Part shown: positions 61,551 to 64,000 of the stretch, piece after piece
Position numbering within the stretch: the stretch's first letter is position 1
Layout of the letters: each line of letters opens with the position of its first letter
NCBI GenBank assembly: GCA_964342355.1
Contig: CAYFFG010000004.1
Coordinates: 124,001 to 188,000, forward strand
Source of the DNA: Hirschia sp964342355
GTDB lineage: Bacteria > Pseudomonadota > Alphaproteobacteria > Caulobacterales > Hyphomonadaceae
Direction: 5' to 3'
Length of the DNA: 64,000 nucleotides
The notes under the pieces: generated by a model
Databases searched by the model: none
What the model was told of the DNA's origin: nothing
The model's input: the letters and a program-made list of their open reading frames with translations, nothing else
Made by a program: the position numbers and the translations under genes

Positions 61551-62506
61551 GCAATAAAACCGCCATCACTGTGGGCCTGTCCGCCGTGATCGTCGCGGTG
61601 GATGAAGATGCGCCCTACGCCCTTGTGACGCGCCATAATGAGGAAGCGTCCAGCCTGCCTTTTGGTCCTTTTGATCCGGTCGGTCACAGAACAATGGAAC
61701 TCGGCCTGAGAGACTGGGTGCGCGCGCAAACCGGCTTTGAGCCCGGCTATGTCGAACAACTTTACACCTTCGCCGACAAGGGCCGCGAACTGCCTCGCGC
61801 AGACATGGCGGATGCGCCTGACAACGCCCGCATCATATCCGTTGGATATCTTGGCTTAACGTCCGAACGCACCCCCATTGGCGGCGCATTTAACGCGGTC
61901 TGGCGCGACTGGTATCGTTATTTCCCATGGGAAGACCACCGCAAAGGCCCGCCTGCCATCATCGAAAAAGACATTGCGCCCGCACTCAGAGACTGGGCGG
62001 ATGGACATGCCGAACGTCTGGATCGCGCACGTTTAGGTTTCGGACTGGACGGACGCCCCTGGATCGAAGAACGCGTCCTTGAGCGCTATGAACTGCTTTA
62101 TGAAGCTGGCTTGGTCTTCGAAGCCATTCGCGATCGGCAGAGCAGCGCGCCTTGTGCTTATGCGCCAGTACGCAGCGAAGCAATGGCCTCAGATCACCGC
62201 CGTATTCTAGCCACCGCCATGTCGCGCCTGCGTGGCAAAATTAAATACCGCCCGGTGGTCTTTGAGCTTACGCCTGAGAAATTCACTCTGTTTGACCTGC
62301 AACAGATCGTGGAATCCATTCTCGGCCTTAAACTCCACAAGCAGAATTTCCGCCGCGCGATTGAAAAATCAAAGCTGGTTGAAGGTTTAGGCGCATTCGC
62401 CACCGGCACAGGCGGGCGCCCTGCTGAGCTCTTCCGTTTCCGCCACGAAACGCTGCGCACGCGCGTTGCGCTCGGTGTGTCCGCTCCAGTCAAGCGACAG
62501 GACTAA
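61547..62506 (+). CDS. Nudix-like transcriptional regulator (NrtR / COG4111 type)
   Basis: 319 residues from TTG 61547 (TTGA overlap with the phosphatase stop). The N-terminal half has a Nudix fold, but the box reads GHRTMELGLRDWVRAQTG where a hydrolase needs RExxEExG, so catalysis is probably lost. The C-terminal part FELTPEKFTLFDLQQIVESI with KLHKQNFRRAIEKS and GRPAELFRFR is the winged helix of NrtR-type NAD regulators. It may sense ADP-ribose or another NAD-related ligand and control its own operon or NAD genes elsewhere (inference). Confidence 0.8.
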   Translation: MSNKTAITVGLSAVIVAVDEDAPYALVTRHNEEASSLPFGPFDPVGHRTMELGLRDWVRAQTGFEPGYVEQLYTFADKGRELPRADMADAPDNARIISVGYLGLTSERTPIGGAFNAVWRDWYRYFPWEDHRKGPPAIIEKDIAPALRDWADGHAERLDRARLGFGLDGRPWIEERVLERYELLYEAGLVFEAIRDRQSSAPCAYAPVRSEAMASDHRRILATAMSRLRGKIKYRPVVFELTPEKFTLFDLQQIVESILGLKLHKQNFRRAIEKSKLVEGLGAFATGTGGRPAELFRFRHETLRTRVALGVSAPVKRQD

Positions 62507-62572
62507 AACCTAACATGGAATGATTTTTGCCTCGTTTCGCTCAATGACCTTTGAGCAGATGGCAAATTCACC

Positions 62573-63661
62573 ATGAACCAGCTTTCCAGCCTCCAGCTAG
62601 TCCGCGCAATCGCCGCTATCATGGTGGTGGTGTTTCACATCAACATCTTCATTCTGCCGGCCAGACTATATGATGGCGACAACGCGTTCCGGTTCTTGAA
62701 TATCGGCTATTCTGGGGTGGAGTTCTTCTTCGCCTTATCAGGCTTCATCATGGTCTATATCCACCAAAAGGATTTCAACCACGCTGAGCGTCTGCACAAT
62801 TTCATGAAAAAGCGGGTGATCCGCCTCGTGCCGCTCTATTGGCTGATATTGGGCGCACTCGTCATCGCTTCAGCGTTAGTGCCTACCATCGGACCAGAAC
62901 AAAAGCCCGACTTTCTGGAGCTGACCCAAAACTTCCTGCTTGCGCCAAGCGAAAAGACTATGCTGCTAGAGGTCGCCTGGACCTTGCGCCATGAAGTCTT
63001 GTTTTATGCCGTCTTTGGTCTTTTGATTTACAGCGCTCAGATCGGGCGTACGGTCATGACTTTTTGGTTTGTGGGCTGTGCGACCGCGCTGCTTTTCGCC
63101 GACATGCCATTTCCGGCGTCTTTCCTGTTTTCCGCCTACAATCTGATTTTCCTTGCCGGCATGCTCGCTGCAAAATTCTGGAATCAATTAAGTCCTAAAG
63201 CTGCTGTAACCTGCGTCGCAGGGGGGCTTGTGTTCTTCATCGCCATTGTCGCCGGAGAACTTTACCGCGTTCTGCCAATCGCTGAGAACTGGCGCACTGT
63301 GGGCCTGGGTGTTGGCGCAGCCACAACAATTGCTGGTCTTGTCGCGATGGAAAGCCACGGCATGTTTAAGTCTCCACGCGTTTTATCTTTGGTTGGGGAC
63401 AGCTCCTATGCGCTCTACCTCATCCACTTGCCTGTGCTCACAGCAACAGCTCCGATCATTGCCAAACTCGGCTTAAACCAGTTACTGCCACCTCAAATCA
63501 TGGTCGTGCTTCTCGCAATCGGCTGTGTCGTAGCCGGACTGATTACGCACTTCATCATCGAGAAACCGCTGATGCGCGCCTCTGGTCGCCTAGCAGAGAA
63601 ATACGCGCCGCGTACGTCGTCAGCATCCGCCAAATCCAGCGAAAACAAGTTCTCGTCTTAA
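62573..63661 (+). CDS. Acyltransferase 3 family membrane protein
   Basis: 362 residues with about ten membrane helices. The start LQLVRAIAAIMVVVFHIN with catalytic His in VVFHIN, GYSGVEFFFALSGFIMVY and KKRVIRLVPLYWL are typical of the OafA/ExoZ-type acyltransferases, as is GDSSYALYLIHLPV near 278. They move acetyl or other acyl groups onto envelope sugars. There is no C-terminal SGNH domain. Acceptor unknown. It is separated from the regulator operon by 66 bp. Confidence 0.9.
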   Translation: MNQLSSLQLVRAIAAIMVVVFHINIFILPARLYDGDNAFRFLNIGYSGVEFFFALSGFIMVYIHQKDFNHAERLHNFMKKRVIRLVPLYWLILGALVIASALVPTIGPEQKPDFLELTQNFLLAPSEKTMLLEVAWTLRHEVLFYAVFGLLIYSAQIGRTVMTFWFVGCATALLFADMPFPASFLFSAYNLIFLAGMLAAKFWNQLSPKAAVTCVAGGLVFFIAIVAGELYRVLPIAENWRTVGLGVGAATTIAGLVAMESHGMFKSPRVLSLVGDSSYALYLIHLPVLTATAPIIAKLGLNQLLPPQIMVVLLAIGCVVAGLITHFIIEKPLMRASGRLAEKYAPRTSSASAKSSENKFSS

Positions 63662-63909
63662 AACGAAACAAATCCAGCTTTCCGCGATAAATTCGTCCGG
63701 AATTGTCACAAATTCGAAAAATTCCTTGCGTTTTCGAGTCGTTCACTGTATTTCCACTTATGCTCAGGGTGGGCATAAGTAATTATTCGGCGTGTTTTTT
63801 CCCGAAATTTAGGGCGAATGGTTGAATAAGCTTGATTGCATACCCATATAATACTCAGATTGAGCAAAAGGTGTGAGTAACACTCACGGCTCGGAAGGAG
63901 GGCTTTAAA
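63662..63909 (+). promoter_or_regulatory. Leader region with promoter and two hairpins
   Basis: ACTTATGC (63756-63763) mirrors GCATAAGT (63773-63780). TATAAT at 63847-63852 is a strong -10 with TTGAAT at 63822-63827 (19-bp spacer). GTGAGT (63873-63878) and ACTCAC (63882-63887) form a short hairpin close to the strong ribosome site GGAAGGAGGG. This is an unusually dressed leader for the gene starting at 63910. Confidence 0.5.
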
Positions 63910-64000
63910 ATGGCTCGTATTATTGATGCAGGACCTGTGTGTGAGGTTCCTAACGGTTTAGACGCTCGTATGCCTGACCCATCACAAGCGCGTGGGCTGG
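63910..64000 (+). CDS. N-terminus of an unidentified gene (runs off the window end)
   Basis: ATG 63910 follows GGAAGGAGGG at 8 bp. The 30 visible residues begin MARIIDAGPVCEVPNGLDAR and continue MPDPSQARGL. There is no signal peptide and no known motif in this short part. A strong promoter and ribosome site suggest high expression. Nothing more can be said from the window. Confidence 0.6.
   Translation, partial: MARIIDAGPVCEVPNGLDARMPDPSQARGL

Noticed and set aside
1..64000. CRISPR arrays, tRNA or rRNA genes, prophage or integrative elements
   Set aside because: No regularly spaced repeats, cloverleaf-type genes, integrases or phage structural genes were seen in a visual reading; a tRNA scan was not possible.

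Overview
The window reads as chromosomal DNA of a marine-type alphaproteobacterium, most likely a Hyphomonadaceae/Maricaulales-like lineage. Pointers are a SAM-II riboswitch in front of metA, a TonB-dependent receptor sitting among lipid- and ketone-type catabolic genes, a TIGR02301-like protein, an NrtR-like degenerate Nudix regulator, and roughly balanced GC (an impression, not computed). The taxon is an inference; no rRNA or tRNA gene is visible.

Layout. 1-2 kb: start of an acyl-CoA dehydrogenase gene facing an IclR regulator across a nested palindrome, then an orphan sensor domain. 2-6 kb: a glucosylglycerate module (phosphatase, GpgS-like synthase, convergent GH13_18 phosphorylase). 6-12.7 kb: a three-gene RND efflux operon divergent from its TetR regulator. 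13-17.4 kb: XRE regulator with membrane tail, PAS/GAF histidine kinase, and a SoxR gene divergent from a VOC gene with a clear SoxR box. 17.4-21.2 kb: a tight glycosyltransferase / methyltransferase / alpha-barrel / methyltransferase cluster of unknown product. 21-38 kb: catabolic region (alpha/beta hydrolase, Baeyer-Villiger-type monooxygenase, acyl-CoA dehydrogenase remnant, two MFS carriers, TonB receptor, tandem TetR, SDR, acyl-CoA ligase, aldehyde dehydrogenase, TesB). 38-40.5 kb: three YceI-type genes, the last fused to cytochrome b561. 40.5-44.2 kb: housekeeping genes (Sua5, YaaA, pseudouridine synthase). 44.2-52.8 kb: accessory-flavoured stretch (TIR-like membrane protein, zinc-ribbon membrane protein, EEP nuclease-like protein, TerB-like protein, TIR-FGE fusion, dead M48 protease) interrupted by riboswitch-controlled metA. 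52.8-64 kb: D-lactate/glycolate-type FAD oxidase, hybrid histidine kinase, ion channel, YgfZ, Tag, small lipoproteins, a 49-residue membrane protein, an HD / tyrosine phosphatase / NrtR-like operon, an acyltransferase, and the start of an unidentified gene.

Assembly. There are three 100-N gaps. Two are flanked by exact 55-bp duplicates, which looks like unmerged contig ends; collapsing one of them restores a single intact TonB receptor of 945 residues. The third, inside the tandem TetR gene, has no such overlap and is probably a true gap longer than drawn.

Regulation visible in the sequence: SAM-II aptamer at metA, SoxR box in a 19-bp-spacer promoter, a shared 16-bp TetR-like palindrome at the efflux locus and at the acyl-CoA ligase, several other palindromes at promoters, and a number of intrinsic terminators, two of which end minus-strand genes.
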